This document shows positions 63,440 to 64,000 of a DNA stretch of 64,000 nucleotides, piece after piece (position 1 is the stretch's first letter; each line of letters begins with the position of its first letter). Location: positions 1-64,000 of the forward strand of contig NZ_RAZG01000018.1 of assembly GCF_003612565.1 (NCBI RefSeq), given 5' to 3'. The position numbers and the translations under genes were made by a program. Under the pieces are notes generated by a model, which was not told the DNA's origin, searched no databases, and saw only the letters and a list, made by a program, of their open reading frames with translations. This DNA comes from Roseburia sp. 1XD42-69. Lineage in GTDB: Bacteria; Bacillota; Clostridia; Lachnospirales; Lachnospiraceae.

Positions 63440-64000
63440 CTACTGCTCCGCCAGCACTTCCCAGGCTTCATACAGCTTTTCCAGTTCCAGGGACGCTTCC
63501 GTCAGTTTTCCGTTTATCTCATTTAATTTGGCGGAATTTGTGGCAATTTCCGGCTGGTTTAACTTTTGGTTTAACTCCTCTACCAAAGCCTCTTTTTCCG
63601 AGATAGCATCCTCCGTCTGCTTTAATTTTGCCGCCTGTTTACGGATTTTCGCCTGCTCCTCCTTCTGCTGCTGCCAGTCCAGCTTTCCCGTTTCGTTTTT
63701 CTTTTCCGCTTCGGGTTTTTGCACTGTTTTCACATTTTCCATGGCGGTGTCGTGCTTTTCCAGATAGTAGTCGTAATTGCCAATATAATTTACAATGGTT
63801 TCCTGGGTTAAATCCAAAATCCTTGTGGCGGTTTTATTAATAAAGTACCTGTCGTGGCTTACAAAAAATACCGTTCCCGTGTAACTGTTAAGGGCCGACT
63901 CTAAGATTTCCTTGGAGGCGATATCCAGGTGGTTGGTGGGCTCGTCCAATATAAGGAAATTTGCCTCTGAGAGCATAAGTTTTGCCAGGGAAACCCGCCC
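63440..64000 (-). CDS. ABC-F family ATPase, C-terminal part, start beyond the window
   Basis: The visible 186 residues begin in the second ABC cassette at the signature GRVSLAKLML, with Walker B NFLILDEPTNHLD and switch His in FVSHDRYF. A charged linker (KPEAEKKNETG) and C-terminal coiled-coil (about the last 85 residues) follow, typical of ABC-F translation factors (YdiF/Uup-type). These act on the ribosome, not as transporters. Which ABC-F subgroup is unclear without the N-terminal half. Confidence 0.9.
   Translation of the reverse strand, partial: GRVSLAKLMLSEANFLILDEPTNHLDIASKEILESALNSYTGTVFFVSHDRYFINKTATRILDLTQETIVNYIGNYDYYLEKHDTAMENVKTVQKPEAEKKNETGKLDWQQQKEEQAKIRKQAAKLKQTEDAISEKEALVEELNQKLNQPEIATNSAKLNEINGKLTEASLELEKLYEAWEVLAEQ

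Noticed and set aside
1-64000. CRISPR arrays, tRNA or rRNA genes, prophage or conjugative modules
   Set aside because: No regularly spaced repeats, no RNA gene motifs other than the T-box, and no phage or conjugation genes were recognised in the reading.

Overview
The window looks like a chromosomal segment of a spore-forming, low-to-mid GC anaerobic Firmicute, most likely class Clostridia and family Lachnospiraceae. The indications are consensus sigma-A promoters and strong GGAGG ribosome sites, a phenylalanine T-box, sporulation genes (SpoVB-like, YqfC, YqfD, SpoIIIE/FtsK, a BofC-like protein), the Rex redox regulator, a formate-THF ligase/FolD pair and a rubrerythrin-type protein. It is almost entirely ordinary gene-dense core chromosome, most of it on the minus strand. 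The only mobile DNA seen is part of an ISAs1-type insertion sequence at the left edge.

Layout. 1-1370: IS fragment (transposase cut by the window edge, plus a 193-aa upstream ORF in another frame and a hairpin at the outer end). 1460-5779 (+): promoter, Phe T-box, pheS, pheT, dtd. 5802-5967: two hairpins between convergent genes. 5983-12703 (-): HlyD-like protein, YggS, SepF, YlmH, AroB, LspA, RluD-type synthase, then a cytidylate-kinase-like gene with its own promoter. 12818-13510: small DUF378 membrane protein (+) and a small P-loop protein (-). 13646-33700 (-): a very long run of genes, beginning at a good promoter near 33750, with two FAD proteins, mutS, mutL, miaA, a methionine gamma-lyase-like gene, radC, mreB, mreC, mreD, PBP2, minC, minD, minE, rodA, an MgsA-like gene and a D,D-carboxypeptidase lipoprotein. 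It couples mismatch repair/tRNA modification with rod-shape and division-site control. 33797-36630: DUF218 protein, a small orphan ORF, a plus-strand metallophosphoesterase-rubrerythrin-rubredoxin fusion, and a convergent BofC-like gene. 36663-45559 (-): rlmH and pyrimidine-nucleoside phosphorylase, then yqfC, yqfD, phoH, a degenerate pgpH-like gene, ybeY, a DUF3048 lipoprotein and a SpoVB-like flippase. 45672 (+): xpt. 46265-53535 (-): uppP, spoIIIE/ftsK, fhs, folD, and a zinc-ribbon/TPR protein. 53607-58434 (-): CNNM/CBS protein, YebC, GlgA, TepA-like protease, MazF. 58517-62547 (-): rex, a coiled-coil protein, nnrE/D, alr. 62699-64000 (-): UppS-like prenyltransferase and the end of an ABC-F gene.

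Most interesting points. (1) The protein between rodA and the carboxypeptidase aligns without gaps to methylglyoxal synthase but has alanine where the catalytic aspartate should be. (2) A three-part metallophosphoesterase/diiron/rubredoxin fusion stands alone behind a palindromic upstream region. (3) The PgpH-like protein has lost its HD residues while keeping its genomic place. (4) PBP2 carries about 240 extra residues in its transpeptidase domain. (5) The IS transposase has no usable start codon and sits in the +1 frame behind a Shine-Dalgarno-like GGAGG and an in-frame stop, similar in layout to a prfB-type frameshift. (6) MazF has no antitoxin gene. No CRISPR array, rRNA or tRNA gene was recognised. 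All functional names come from reading the sequence and recalled family knowledge, not from a database search.
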